64,000 nt of DNA from CAZBME01 sp964645835 (GTDB lineage: Bacteria > Desulfobacterota > Syntrophia > Syntrophales > UBA8958), in assembly GCA_964645835.1 (NCBI GenBank), contig CAZYDG010000032.1, positions 22,951 through 86,950 on the forward strand. Direction: 5' to 3'. Positions 42,065-51,940 of the stretch are shown piece after piece. The translations under genes were made by a program, and so were the position numbers. The notes beneath the pieces were generated by a model, which was not told the DNA's origin, did no database searches, and was given only the letters and a program-made list of their open reading frames with translations. The first letter of the stretch is position 1. Every line of letters begins with the position of its first letter.

Positions 42065-43592
42065 GGGCGCCTCCTGGAACGGTTGTCCGGATGACCTCCT
42101 GAAGTGCTGGGCTGGACATTTTTCCTATATTTGCCAGTCCGTTCCGGGCAGTGTCGAGGAAAGGCCGGGGATGCAGGCCAAGCCATAGAATCATGGCGAT
42201 CATGACCGCCATGACAGTGATTTCACGATGGAACAGATCGGGGATCTTCCACGTTTCACTGGCGTTTCCGAAGAAGACCTTCTGCACCATCAGGAGGCTA
42301 TAGATAGACGATACGATAAATCCCAGCGCTGCCAGAACGGTCATTATGGGGCTGACCCGATAGGTCCCGAGTAGGACCAGGAATTCACCTATGAAATTTC
42401 CCATCCCCGGGAGACCCAGAGAGGCCAGGGCGAAGAATAGCCAGACCCCGCCCAGACGGGGAGCCGCGGCCCATAGGCCACCCATACGCTGCATGTCGCG
42501 GGTGTGTAGGCGTTCCTGAAGGGCGCCTGCCAGGATGAAGAGGGCGCCGGTGCTGATTCCGTGACTGAGCATCTGGATGATGGCGCCCATCATGGCCGTT
42601 TCAGTGCGGGCAAAGATGCCCAGGAGGACAAAACCCATATGACTGACACTTGTGTAGGCCACCAGGCGTTTGAGGTCCGTCTGTGCAAACGCCAGAATGG
42701 CCCCATAGAGGATGCCGATCACTCCCAGAGTCATGCACAAAGGGGCAATTTCTGCGACTGCCGCGGGAAAGAGGGGCAGGGCGAATCTGAGGAGACCGTA
42801 TCCCCCGGTTTTCAGGAGAAGTCCCGCCAGGATGACACTCCCTGCCGTGGGAGCCTCGGTGTGGGCATCGGGAAGCCAAGTATGGAAGGGCACTGCGGGA
42901 AGCTTGACCAAAAAGGCCGCCAGAAAACCGAACAGGATCAATGACGCGATCCCGGAAGGTATGGGCATGCCGAGGAGGGCAAAATAGTCGAAGGTGTAGA
43001 CTCCGGTTTGCCGGCCATGGATAAAATAGAGCCCCAGGATCGAAATCAGCATTAATAGTCCCGACAGTTGTGTGAAGATGAAGAATTTGACGGCGGCGAC
43101 GGTGCGTTTCTCATGTCCCCACAGAGCGATAAGAAAATACATTGGAACGAGCATGAGTTCCCAGAAGAATGAGAAAAGAAAGAGATCAAAGGCGGTAAAG
43201 ACGCCAATAATCCCCGTCAGGGCGCTAAGGAGCATAAAATGAAAAAAGCCGACCTGGCGGTCGATCTCTGTCCAGGAAGCTATCACCGCCGCTATTCCCA
43301 AAAGAGATGCGAGAAGAACGAATAGCAGGCTGATCCCGTCCATAGCCAGGTGAAAACCGATCCCAAAGGCCGGAATCCAAGGCGCGTTTATCTTGGCCAA
43401 CCAGGATGAGCTGTAAGGAGATCCCAACCGCCAGATATAAATGGCCAGAGCCAGCTCTGCTGCTAGTGCAGTCAGGGAGATCCACCTGCAAAACAAAGCA
43501 TTCCCTTTTTCAGCAAATGGTCCCCGCGACCCGACAGCCCAGGCCAGAATCCCTGCCAGAAACGGAATCAGAATCATCCAGACAAGCATCAT
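42051..43592 (-). CDS. nuoM: NADH-quinone oxidoreductase subunit M
   Basis: A 513-residue antiporter-like proton-pumping subunit, about 14 transmembrane helices. FWELMLVPMYFLIALWGHEKR carries the helix 5 glutamate, and KLPAVPFHTWLPDAHTEAPT is the conserved helix 7-8 segment with its proton-pathway lysine. It follows nuoL after 41 bp, a gap holding one arm of a family 1 MITE, and overlaps nuoN at its end. Confidence 0.95.
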   Translation of the reverse strand: MMLVWMILIPFLAGILAWAVGSRGPFAEKGNALFCRWISLTALAAELALAIYIWRLGSPYSSSWLAKINAPWIPAFGIGFHLAMDGISLLFVLLASLLGIAAVIASWTEIDRQVGFFHFMLLSALTGIIGVFTAFDLFLFSFFWELMLVPMYFLIALWGHEKRTVAAVKFFIFTQLSGLLMLISILGLYFIHGRQTGVYTFDYFALLGMPIPSGIASLILFGFLAAFLVKLPAVPFHTWLPDAHTEAPTAGSVILAGLLLKTGGYGLLRFALPLFPAAVAEIAPLCMTLGVIGILYGAILAFAQTDLKRLVAYTSVSHMGFVLLGIFARTETAMMGAIIQMLSHGISTGALFILAGALQERLHTRDMQRMGGLWAAAPRLGGVWLFFALASLGLPGMGNFIGEFLVLLGTYRVSPIMTVLAALGFIVSSIYSLLMVQKVFFGNASETWKIPDLFHREITVMAVMIAMILWLGLHPRPFLDTARNGLANIGKMSSPALQEVIRTTVPGGAHDAP

Positions 43593-43606
43593 ACCAAATC
43601 ACCCAA

Positions 43607-43633
43607 CTGATAGACGTTTTTCAACAGCCTGCT
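43607..43633. repeat. Isolated MITE arm, family 1, between nuoL and nuoM
   Basis: GACGTTTTTCAACAGCCTGCT is identical to the terminal arm of family 1 elements, but no element body is present. It ends next to the nuoL stop codon (43634-43636). Confidence 0.65.
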
Positions 43634-45526
43634 TTATAAGGCCAATATCAGGCCAACACCTATAATGGCGCCCACGACGATCCCCAAGGCATATCGCCGG
43701 ATCAGTCCTGATTGTGTTCCCGTGGCCAGCACCGAAAGGCGGGAGGTCACCAAAGCGATCCATCGGAAAAAGAGGTCGACAAAATCATCACGGTTGAACT
43801 GTGAAACCTGTACGAAGGGCCGCACGAAAATAAAATTGTAAAGGGCATCGAACCCCCATCCAGCCTGCAGGAAGCGATGGACCAATGCTCCTGTGGGCCG
43901 CCCGGCCAAAACATCCGCCATATGCGGCCGATACAGGAAAAGCCACCAGGCGGCAAAAAGACCGCCTAGAGGGACAATCATGGCAATGAACATGATCAGG
44001 GTTTCGATGGTGGAGCCGACTGTCACCTGTTCGAGGGGGGCAAAAGTCCCCGCCAGGAAGTCCGTAAAAATGCTTACCGGAGCGATAACTGCGGGTGTCT
44101 GGATAAAGCCGCTCACCAGGGAAAAGACAGCCAGGACGATCAGAGACAGTTGGCCCCTGGTTCCTGGTTTTTCAGTTACACCGGTCGTTGCCTTGCCAAA
44201 GAAGATGAGAAATACTGCCCGAAAAGTGTAAAGGCCGGTGAGAAAGGCGCCGGCAATGCCTGCTGCCCAGAGCCATACACTTCCCCGCTCGGCGGTAAGG
44301 GTAGCAGAGAGAATCATGTCCTTGCTGTAGAATCCCGCTGTGATAAGCGGCAGTGCGGAAAGGGAGGCCGCTCCGATGAGGAAGGTCCAGAATGTCACGG
44401 GAAGATTGCGGCGGAGCCCGCCCATCTTGTGGATGTCGTGTTCATCCCCCAGGGATTTAATAACGACGCCGGCCGCAAGAAACAGGAGGGCCTTAAAAAA
44501 TGCATGGGTCATGAAATGGAAGATTGCCGCAGAGAAGGCCCCCACTCCGAGGGCCAGGAACATGTAGCCGATCTGGCTGATCGTGGAGTATGCCAGGATA
44601 CGTTTGATATCCCATTGAGTCAGGGCGCTTGCCGATGCCATGAGAAGCGTCGCGGCGCCGATAACTGCAACGAGTTCCTGCACGGGGGGAACCATTGTAA
44701 ACAGGAGATGCATTCGGGCAACGAGATACACACCCGCCGCGACCATCGTTGCTGCATGGATGAGGGCGCTTACCGGGGCAGGGCCTGCCATTGCATCGGG
44801 GAGCCAGGTCTGGAGAGGAAGCTGGGCCGACTTGCCGATGGCCCCTCCCAGAATGAGAAGCGCACTCCAGAAGACGATGTTCGATTCCTGGACTAGCAGT
44901 TTAGGCGCTGCCGAAAGAATATCCTGGATGTTCAATGTTCCCAGATTTACGATAAGTAGGATCAGGCCGATTGCCATGGCCGTGTCGCCGATGCGGGTGA
45001 CAATGAAGGCTTTGTTGGCCGCCTCGCCGTTAGCGGAATTCCGGTACCAGAAACCGATCAGGAGATAACTGCAAAGCCCCACCCCTTCCCATCCGAGGTA
45101 GAGCAAGAGCAGGTTATCCGCCAGGACAAGACTCAACATGGACCCCACGAAAAGATCCATGTAAGCGAAAAAGCGGTTGAAGCCCTCTTCACCAGCCATG
45201 TGTTCCGATGAATACAGGAGGATGAAAAAGCTGACAACCGTAATAACGAGGATCATTACGACCGCAAGCGGGTCCAGGTAAAGGGCAATCAGGGAAGTAA
45301 AACCGTTCACCGACAGCCATTCCCACAGGGGCTGTGTATATGCCCCTGCCGGTGGGGGAGCAAGGATGAACCGTAACCCCACCGAAATGGAAATGGCAGC
45401 CGAAAGGCCCACTGTGCCGACGCCGATAATGGAAACGCCCTGTCGGGGCAAGCGAGAACCAACCAGGATCAGGATGAGAAATCCGGCAAATGGCAATGCG
45501 GGTATGAGCCAGATCAGTTCAAACAT
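43634..45526 (-). CDS. nuoL: NADH-quinone oxidoreductase subunit L
   Basis: A 630-residue antiporter-like subunit with the long C-terminal lateral helix that spans NuoM and NuoN. DNLLLLYLGWEGVGLCSYLL holds the helix 5 glutamate and AQLPLQTWLPDAMAGPAPVS the helix 7-8 lysine region. It begins one base after nuoK. The stop codon lies directly at a MITE arm, so an insertion or excision event occurred at the gene's very end. Confidence 0.96.
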   Translation of the reverse strand: MFELIWLIPALPFAGFLILILVGSRLPRQGVSIIGVGTVGLSAAISISVGLRFILAPPPAGAYTQPLWEWLSVNGFTSLIALYLDPLAVVMILVITVVSFFILLYSSEHMAGEEGFNRFFAYMDLFVGSMLSLVLADNLLLLYLGWEGVGLCSYLLIGFWYRNSANGEAANKAFIVTRIGDTAMAIGLILLIVNLGTLNIQDILSAAPKLLVQESNIVFWSALLILGGAIGKSAQLPLQTWLPDAMAGPAPVSALIHAATMVAAGVYLVARMHLLFTMVPPVQELVAVIGAATLLMASASALTQWDIKRILAYSTISQIGYMFLALGVGAFSAAIFHFMTHAFFKALLFLAAGVVIKSLGDEHDIHKMGGLRRNLPVTFWTFLIGAASLSALPLITAGFYSKDMILSATLTAERGSVWLWAAGIAGAFLTGLYTFRAVFLIFFGKATTGVTEKPGTRGQLSLIVLAVFSLVSGFIQTPAVIAPVSIFTDFLAGTFAPLEQVTVGSTIETLIMFIAMIVPLGGLFAAWWLFLYRPHMADVLAGRPTGALVHRFLQAGWGFDALYNFIFVRPFVQVSQFNRDDFVDLFFRWIALVTSRLSVLATGTQSGLIRRYALGIVVGAIIGVGLILAL

Positions 45527-45527
45527 G

Positions 45528-45851
45528 TCAGCCTCTCAGCTTGTCGATGCGGTCTGCATTGAGAGTACCGTATCGGGAGTAGATTCGCAGGAGCAAGACC
45601 AGACCAATGGAAACCTCAACCGCGGCAACAGCCAGGATCAGGATGAACATGATCTGTCCATCGGGCTGGAGCCATCTGGAGGCAGCTGTGATGAAGGCCA
45701 GTCCTGCGGCATTGAGCATTACTTCCAGGGATAAGAGGACAAAGATCAGGTCGCGCCGTATCAGGACACCGGTCATGCCCAGTACGAAAAGTATGGCCGC
45801 CACAATGAGGCCGTGTTCTGCGGGAATACCGTGAGGGATGATTACATTCAT
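45528..45851 (-). CDS. nuoK: NADH-quinone oxidoreductase subunit K
   Basis: A 107-residue membrane subunit with three transmembrane helices. The second helix carries the conserved buried glutamate in SLEVMLNAAGLAFI, and a second glutamate lies in VAAVEVSIGLVLLLRIY; both lie on the central hydrophilic axis of complex I. Gaps to nuoJ and nuoL are 2 and 1 bp. Length matches the family (about 100). Confidence 0.94.
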   Translation of the reverse strand: MNVIIPHGIPAEHGLIVAAILFVLGMTGVLIRRDLIFVLLSLEVMLNAAGLAFITAASRWLQPDGQIMFILILAVAAVEVSIGLVLLLRIYSRYGTLNADRIDKLRG

Positions 45852-45853
45852 GA

Positions 45854-46414
45854 TTAGTCTCCATCACCATTTTGTCCGGCTCTGCCCTCACTTTGTTTGG
45901 AGTCGGCCCCATTTGGTTCTGAACCGGGATGGCGGCGGGCGAGGTGGCAAGCAGCCACGAGCCCTGCCAGGAGAAGTATTGATGCCATCTCGACGGCCAG
46001 GAGGTAAGGTCCAAACAGGGCTGCAGCCACCTCCTTGGGAGGTACCAGCCCTGTCGCTAAAGCATGTCCCTCTCCCCCGGCAATGATCCAGGCGAGTTCG
46101 GCAAGCAGGATGGTTGATAGGATGACGGGACCGGCCCATATTCCCGGGGAGAGCCATTGCTTTTCTTTGATCATTGAACGGGGGCCGGGGTTTAGCATCA
46201 TCACAACAAAGACGAAAAGTACCATGACCGCACCCGCATATACGATCATCTCCAGAGCAGCGGCAAAAGGCGCCCCGAGGATGAGGAAGATAACCGCCAC
46301 AGCCAGAAGGGAAATGACGAGGTAGAGAAGGGCATGGACCGCATGTGTTCCTGTGATGACCCTGACCGTAGCGAAAACAGCGATGATGGCTGCTATATAA
46401 AAGGCGTTTGTCAT
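45854..46414 (-). CDS. nuoJ: NADH-quinone oxidoreductase subunit J
   Basis: A 186-residue membrane subunit with five hydrophobic helices; the third contains the conserved EMIVYAGAVMVLFVFVVMML segment whose pi-bulge takes part in coupling. The C-terminal tail (about 25 residues, rich in G, D, E) is longer than needed for the fold. It lies 14 bp after nuoI and 2 bp before nuoK. Confidence 0.93.
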   Translation of the reverse strand: MTNAFYIAAIIAVFATVRVITGTHAVHALLYLVISLLAVAVIFLILGAPFAAALEMIVYAGAVMVLFVFVVMMLNPGPRSMIKEKQWLSPGIWAGPVILSTILLAELAWIIAGGEGHALATGLVPPKEVAAALFGPYLLAVEMASILLLAGLVAACHLARRHPGSEPNGADSKQSEGRAGQNGDGD

Positions 46415-46428
46415 AATAGTGATCCTTC

Positions 46429-46944
46429 TTACGGAAGAAGGCTCTTCACGTCGACCGGCTTGGTCTCGTTTTGGGCCTCTCCTTTTTTCTTTCCGCCGAT
46501 GGCGATTCCCGCGATCTTGTAATAGTTGTAATCTGGGTACTTGCCCGGCCCGCTGATGAGAAGGTCTTCTTTCTCGTAGACAAGCGATTCTCTTCTATAT
46601 TCTCCCATCTCAAAATCATTGCTGAGTTGTATGGCACAAGTCGGGCATGCCTCCTCGCAGAAGCCGCAGAAAATGCAACGCGAGAAGTTGATCCGGAAAA
46701 AAGCCGGATAGCGCCGTCCGTATTCGTCCTCGGTTGCTTGAAGGGCGATGCATGAAACCGGACAAGCCACCGCGCACAGGTAGCAGGCAACGCACCGTTC
46801 GCCGCCGTCAGGGTCCCGGGAAAGGATGATCCTTCCCCGCCAACGGGGTTGGATATACGGTTTCACTTCCGGGTACAGGACTGTCTCCCGCTTGCGGAAT
46901 GCATGGATGAAGATCTGCCAGATGGTTCTCAGATGGCTCCACAT
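46429..46944 (-). CDS. nuoI: NADH-quinone oxidoreductase subunit I
   Basis: A 171-residue peripheral-arm subunit carrying two 4Fe-4S clusters (N6a and N6b). The ferredoxin motifs are CVACYLCAVACPVSC and CIFCGFCEEACPTCAIQL. ATG 46944 follows GGAGGGCTGTGAC and lies just past the nuoH stop; a longer frame reads back into nuoH and is not needed. It passes electrons from NuoG towards NuoB. Confidence 0.95.
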   Translation of the reverse strand: MWSHLRTIWQIFIHAFRKRETVLYPEVKPYIQPRWRGRIILSRDPDGGERCVACYLCAVACPVSCIALQATEDEYGRRYPAFFRINFSRCIFCGFCEEACPTCAIQLSNDFEMGEYRRESLVYEKEDLLISGPGKYPDYNYYKIAGIAIGGKKKGEAQNETKPVDVKSLLP

Positions 46945-46948
46945 TTTG

Positions 46949-47896
46949 TCACAGCCCTCCCAATATAAGTATGACGGCCCCTGTTGCCAGGATGTTGCCA
47001 AGAGCAAGGGGAAGCATTAATTTCCAGCCCCATGCCAGAAGCCGGTCGTACCTGGGCCGGGGAAGGGAGGCCCGAAGCAGGATAAAGAAAGCGATCCCCA
47101 AAAAGGTCTTCAAAATGAACCACGCCAGGGGCGGCAGCAAGGGGCCCATCCAGCCTCCGAAGAAAAGTGTCGTGATCATCGCTGAGATGAGCGTGATCCC
47201 GAGATACTCGCCCAAAAAAAACATCCCGAATTTCATGGCCGAGTATTCTGTGTGGAAGCCGGCCACAAGTTCGCTTTCCGCTTCCGGAAGATCGAATGGA
47301 AGCCTGCGTGTCTCAGCAATCCCGGCGATCAGGAAGATGAACAGACCCAGGCACTGGGGCACACAGAACCACAGATTCCTCTGTGATTCGACGATATGGC
47401 GAAGGTCAAACGATCCGGACAGCATGACGACACCCATAACGGACAGCCCCATGTAAACTTCATAACCGAGCATCTGGGCGACCGCCCGGATACCCCCGAT
47501 CAGGGCATATTTGTTGTCCGATGACCACCCGCCAAGGGCGACGCTGTATACACCCAGGGAAGACATAGCCAGGAAAAAGAGGATGCCCATGTCCAGACCG
47601 GACACTTCGACGCCCGGGGCAAAGGGGATGACCGCATAGGCGCATAACACTGTCACCACGATGATGCCAGGGGCGATGACGAACACAGGCCGGTCGGCAA
47701 AGGGAGGGATCCAGTCCTCTTTGGTGATGATCTTTATCATGTCGGCCAGGACCTGGAAGAGACCGAAAGGGCCCACGCGGTTAGGGCCATAGCGATCCTG
47801 CCAGAGGGCAAGGAGCCTTCTTTCGATCCAGATATTCACACCGGCCACGGTCAATGCTGCGATGAGGATACCGAATATGACCGTCAAATTCCTCAT
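46949..47896 (-). CDS. nuoH: NADH-quinone oxidoreductase subunit H
   Basis: A 315-residue membrane subunit with eight helices that anchors the peripheral arm and forms part of the quinone chamber. Characteristic stretches are ERRLLALWQDRYGPNRVGPF at the N-terminus and PFDLPEAESELVAGFHTEYS in the cytosolic loop, where acidic residues line the quinone site. The start overlaps the nuoG stop by 4 bp. Confidence 0.95.
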   Translation of the reverse strand: MRNLTVIFGILIAALTVAGVNIWIERRLLALWQDRYGPNRVGPFGLFQVLADMIKIITKEDWIPPFADRPVFVIAPGIIVVTVLCAYAVIPFAPGVEVSGLDMGILFFLAMSSLGVYSVALGGWSSDNKYALIGGIRAVAQMLGYEVYMGLSVMGVVMLSGSFDLRHIVESQRNLWFCVPQCLGLFIFLIAGIAETRRLPFDLPEAESELVAGFHTEYSAMKFGMFFLGEYLGITLISAMITTLFFGGWMGPLLPPLAWFILKTFLGIAFFILLRASLPRPRYDRLLAWGWKLMLPLALGNILATGAVILILGGL

Positions 47897-50652
47897 GTTT
47901 GCGCCTCACTTTTTCTTTCATCAGTAAGCAAGGTTCCCCATTCCGGGAGGATGATTCCTGAAAGACCGGCGAGGCCTGCAGGCATTCCCGCCACCCCGAA
48001 TGGCAGGGAAGGGTCAAGGCGGATGGGAAGGTCCATATCCTGCCCGTTTAGAACAATTCTTAAGACCTGACTGTCCTGCATATTGCGGGTCCCGGCATCA
48101 TCCGGATGCAGGGCGAGGTAAGGCTCGGGACTCAGCTGGGCAATGCCGGGCGCCAGGGCGCTCAACTCTTCGGAGCCGAACACGTGGTAGAGAGGTACAA
48201 CCAGAATCTTCCCCTGCGGGGGTGCCTTCGCCGGGAGAGGAGGGGTCGCAAAGAATGCAGGTGCCGCAGCCTCACCGGGTTTAAGAATGAGCGGCTCCGG
48301 ATGGTCTTTCCCTGCAGCACATTGAGTATTGTGTTGATTTTTGCAGATAGGCAGATCAGAATTCAACCCTGGTGCCCAGTATCGCATGATCAGGGGCAGC
48401 GGCGGTTCCGACGTCGAACCTTCCATGGAAAAGGCCAGCGCCGAGTCCTGATCATCGGGAGGTTTCGGTTCATGGACATTCAAATGGGCCGTCATCGCAG
48501 TCCTGCCGCTGAAACGGTGCGGCTGCCGGGGAATCTTCTGCCCGGCAATGCGGAAATCCGCATTGGGCCAGAAGTCTTTCAAGGTACTCAGGCCAGGTAC
48601 CGTTTCACTCATGGCATCCGTGATAGCGTCGAGATTCATCAAGGACTCGGCACGGGGATCATTCACTATCACCATGATATCGTGAATCCATCGCCAACTC
48701 TCTTGAACATCCCCGTCGGGCTCTAATGCCCGGTAATATCGTTGAGCCCGGCCTTCAGCTGAAATGAGCGTGCCGCTGCCTTCCGCGAAGGTGGATGCCG
48801 GAAGAACCAGATCTGCCATTGCCGTGGTTGAACCAGCCACATGGTCGATAACGATGAGATGTTTTGCCGCTGTCCGAAAACATTCCACAAATGAAGCCTC
48901 CATCCGGCGGAAAAGATCATTCTCGGCGATAAGTACAATTCCTGAGGATTTTCCTTCGAGGGCTTCAATGACTTCAATAATTTCATCCAGGGGTTTGCCG
49001 CCGAGAAGCCCGATTCCCAGGCTGTTGCATTCCGGCATGCAGTAGTATAGGGAGGCCTTTTTACCGATGGCGCAGAGCGCGCAGGCTACATTGGCCGCTG
49101 CCTGAATGAGTGTCTCGTCTCTCAGTGCCGTACCGGAAATGACCAGGGGACGCTCGGCCTGACACAAGGTCCGGGCAATCGACTCCGCAAGGGACGCCAT
49201 TTCTTCGCTAAGGCCGGAAACGGCCGGGGCTTCAGCATGGATGGCGTGGGCTACTGCAAACCCCAAAAGCGCAAGTTCCGCAGGCGTGTTGTGCGCCGTC
49301 GCAGTGGCCAGGTCGTCAAGGCGGGTTGCAGCCGGGGTGGCAATGAACAGCGGACCGCGTTTGTCCTGAATCACCTCCCGGACGGCATTGTCGTCCCAAT
49401 CAGGTATGTTGAGCTTCCGTGCGATCGTAATGGGCTGCTCCCTGACAGCTCGGTGAAGGGATAGAGCGACCCGTGGCGCAGTATCGGGAACGTCCTCTCC
49501 AAGGACGAAAACGGCATCGGATTGTTCCATCTCCGCAAGCGACGGTGTATGGGCCGGGCCATTGGTCATGATGTCGAGAATCAGCTCAATCAGCCGCTGA
49601 TCCCGCAAACCCAGGCCGCTGAAAAAGTTTTCTTTTCCCACAAAGGTCTGCAAGGCAAAATTCGCCTCCATGGAAGCACGAGGCGATCCGACGCCGATTA
49701 TCCATGAGTTGTCCGGCGAAAGGATGGATGAAATCCATTGAAGCGCATTAGTCCTGCTGATCTCCTCGGGAATGCCTTCGATATGCGAATTTATCGGAAT
49801 CAGGAAGGGGCGCCTGATTCTCCTTTCGGAATTGACAAACTCATATCCGAAGCGTCCCCGGTCGCAGAGAAAATAACCGTTTACGGCGGGGTTGAACCGG
49901 TTCCGGATGCGTCTCAGAATGCCTTCCCTGGCGCCTGCAATCGTGTTGCACCCTACACCGCAGTGGATGCAAATGGAGGGCGCCGTCTGCATATCCCATT
50001 TCCTGGCATAGTGCCGCTTCAGAGTCTTATCGGTGAAGACCCCTGTCGGACAGACCTCCACAAGGTTTCCACTGAATTCATTCTCCAGGGGGCCATCCTC
50101 ATGGCGTCCGAAATAGACTTCATTGTGGGAGGACATGACGTTCAGATCCCTTCCTCCGGCATAGTCCCGGTAGAATCGGACGCAACGATAGCATTGAATG
50201 CACCGGTTCATTTCGTGGTTCACAAAGGGGCCCAGATCCTGATTTTCATAGGTTCGCTTCGGAAAGCGGAACCTTCTGTATACATGGCCGGTCATAACGG
50301 TCATGTCCTGCAAATGGCATTCGCCCCCTTCGTCGCAGACGGCACAGTCGTGGGGGTGGTTCGTCATGAGCCATTCGATGTTGGCGGCGCGGAACGCTCT
50401 CGCCTCGGGATCGTCGATAGACAACCACGTTCCCTGTGCAGCCGGAGTCATACAGGACATAGCGAGCTTGCCCTTCCGGTCTTCTTTATCCTTGAAGAGC
50501 TTGACGGCGCACAGCCGGCAGGCCCCCACGGAATTGAGCGCCGGGTGCCAGCAAAAGTGGGGAATGTATAAGCCGAGCGACAGGCAGGCATGGAGAAGAT
50601 TTTGCCCCTCTTCAACGTCATACGGCTGGTTGTCGATGTAAATAGTGGCCAA
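47893..50652 (-). CDS. nuoG: NADH-quinone oxidoreductase subunit G
   Basis: A 919-residue molybdopterin-fold subunit without a molybdenum site. N-terminal clusters are a 2Fe-2S site (CLSLGLYIPHFCWHPAL then GACRLCAVKLF), the His-Cys3 site (HDCAVCDEGGECHLQD), and a 4Fe-4S site (CIQCYRC with the later VEVCPTGVFTDK). A fourth cluster, N7, is indicated by CIHCGVGCNTIAG and FLCDRGRFG. N7 and the CIQCYRCVRFYRDYAGG wording match E. coli-type NuoG. The last 200 residues are poorly conserved. It is 3 bp after nuoF and overlaps nuoH. Confidence 0.94.
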   Translation of the reverse strand: MATIYIDNQPYDVEEGQNLLHACLSLGLYIPHFCWHPALNSVGACRLCAVKLFKDKEDRKGKLAMSCMTPAAQGTWLSIDDPEARAFRAANIEWLMTNHPHDCAVCDEGGECHLQDMTVMTGHVYRRFRFPKRTYENQDLGPFVNHEMNRCIQCYRCVRFYRDYAGGRDLNVMSSHNEVYFGRHEDGPLENEFSGNLVEVCPTGVFTDKTLKRHYARKWDMQTAPSICIHCGVGCNTIAGAREGILRRIRNRFNPAVNGYFLCDRGRFGYEFVNSERRIRRPFLIPINSHIEGIPEEISRTNALQWISSILSPDNSWIIGVGSPRASMEANFALQTFVGKENFFSGLGLRDQRLIELILDIMTNGPAHTPSLAEMEQSDAVFVLGEDVPDTAPRVALSLHRAVREQPITIARKLNIPDWDDNAVREVIQDKRGPLFIATPAATRLDDLATATAHNTPAELALLGFAVAHAIHAEAPAVSGLSEEMASLAESIARTLCQAERPLVISGTALRDETLIQAAANVACALCAIGKKASLYYCMPECNSLGIGLLGGKPLDEIIEVIEALEGKSSGIVLIAENDLFRRMEASFVECFRTAAKHLIVIDHVAGSTTAMADLVLPASTFAEGSGTLISAEGRAQRYYRALEPDGDVQESWRWIHDIMVIVNDPRAESLMNLDAITDAMSETVPGLSTLKDFWPNADFRIAGQKIPRQPHRFSGRTAMTAHLNVHEPKPPDDQDSALAFSMEGSTSEPPLPLIMRYWAPGLNSDLPICKNQHNTQCAAGKDHPEPLILKPGEAAAPAFFATPPLPAKAPPQGKILVVPLYHVFGSEELSALAPGIAQLSPEPYLALHPDDAGTRNMQDSQVLRIVLNGQDMDLPIRLDPSLPFGVAGMPAGLAGLSGIILPEWGTLLTDERKSEAQT

Positions 50653-50655
50653 ATC

Positions 50656-51930
50656 TTACCTCCACGGGCACTTTTTTTCGATGATATGACGTTCGAAATC
50701 CATTCGGAAATGTTTGAGGGCGCTCTGAACCGGCTCCACGGCTCCCGGGGCGAGGGCGCAGAAAGTGTGGCCCGGCCCCAGAAGACCACACTGTTCAGCC
50801 AGGATTTCTATATCTTCCGGCCTTCCTTCCCCCGCTTCGATTGCGCCCAGCAGGTTGGCCATCCAAGGGAGTCCTTCCCGGCAGGGTGTGCACCACCCAC
50901 AGGACTCGCGGGCGAAAAACTTTACCAGGTTAAGTGTCAGCCCCACGGGACAGGTCCTGTCGTCGATGACGATTATCGTTCCCGTCCCCAAACGGCTTCC
51001 GGCGTTTTGGAGTGAGTAGAAGTCCATCGGCAGGTCGATCTGATCTGCCGGGATTATTTCCGTGGATGCCCCGCCAGGAATAACCCCCCGGAGTTTGTAT
51101 CCCGCCTGCATTCCACCGGCATGCTCCTCCAGCAACTCACGGATTGTTGTCCCCATGGGAAGCTCCCATGTGCCCGGTCTTTTGACCCGGCCGCTTACCC
51201 CGTAAATCTTGGTTCCATGGCACGGAGACCGGCTCAAGCTTCGAAACCAGTCGGCGCCCCTGGCGATGATATGAGGCAGGTTCGAGAGTGTCTCAACGTT
51301 ATTTACAACGGTTGGCATTTCCCAGAGACCCGAAAGCTGTGGGAAAGGGGGTTTTGACCGGGGGGTGCTCCGTTTTCCCTCGATTGCATTGAGGAGGGCG
51401 GTCTCTTCGCCGCAGATGTAACGGCCGGCGCTTGTGTGGAGGCGCATTTCGAGGCTGAACCCGGTGCCCATGATGTTCTTGCCCAGGTACCCGTGTTCAT
51501 AGGCCTCTTCAATAGCATGGGCCAGGCTGCGGGCCGATTGCAGATATTCCCACCGTAAAAAAATGTATGCGATGTCAGCCTCGATTGCGAACGCGCCAAT
51601 GGTGAGGCCTTCGATGAGTTGATGTGGATTTCCCTGCATCAGGAGGCGGTCCTTGAATGTGCCCGGCTCCATCTCGTCTGAATTGGAGACGATGTACTTT
51701 GGATGGGGAGCGCTATCGCCTATGGGGACAAAGCTCCACTTCAAACCGGTGGGAAAGCCGGCCCCTCCACGCCCCTGGAGTTCGGAGTCTTTCACCTCTT
51801 CCTGGACCTGCTGGCAGGTCATTTCCCGGAGCGCCTTCTTCAATGCCCGGTATCCGCCGGCCCGCTCGTATTCGGAAAAACCAAGCGGTTGGCCGTCGGG
51901 ACTCATATCCTGAGTAAGGGGGCGTTCCAT
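50656..51930 (-). CDS. nuoF: NADH-quinone oxidoreductase subunit F
   Basis: A 424-residue flavoprotein that binds NADH and FMN. The glycine-rich NADH/FMN segment is LQGRGGAGFPTGLKWSF, and the 4Fe-4S cluster (N3) motif is ESCGWCTPCREG with the fourth cysteine in GHTFCALAPGA. With NuoE and NuoG it forms the NADH dehydrogenase module, so this complex is driven by NADH rather than by ferredoxin or F420. It lies 10 bp after nuoE. Confidence 0.96.
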   Translation of the reverse strand: MERPLTQDMSPDGQPLGFSEYERAGGYRALKKALREMTCQQVQEEVKDSELQGRGGAGFPTGLKWSFVPIGDSAPHPKYIVSNSDEMEPGTFKDRLLMQGNPHQLIEGLTIGAFAIEADIAYIFLRWEYLQSARSLAHAIEEAYEHGYLGKNIMGTGFSLEMRLHTSAGRYICGEETALLNAIEGKRSTPRSKPPFPQLSGLWEMPTVVNNVETLSNLPHIIARGADWFRSLSRSPCHGTKIYGVSGRVKRPGTWELPMGTTIRELLEEHAGGMQAGYKLRGVIPGGASTEIIPADQIDLPMDFYSLQNAGSRLGTGTIIVIDDRTCPVGLTLNLVKFFARESCGWCTPCREGLPWMANLLGAIEAGEGRPEDIEILAEQCGLLGPGHTFCALAPGAVEPVQSALKHFRMDFERHIIEKKCPWR

Positions 51931-51940
51931 AAGCTCCTCG

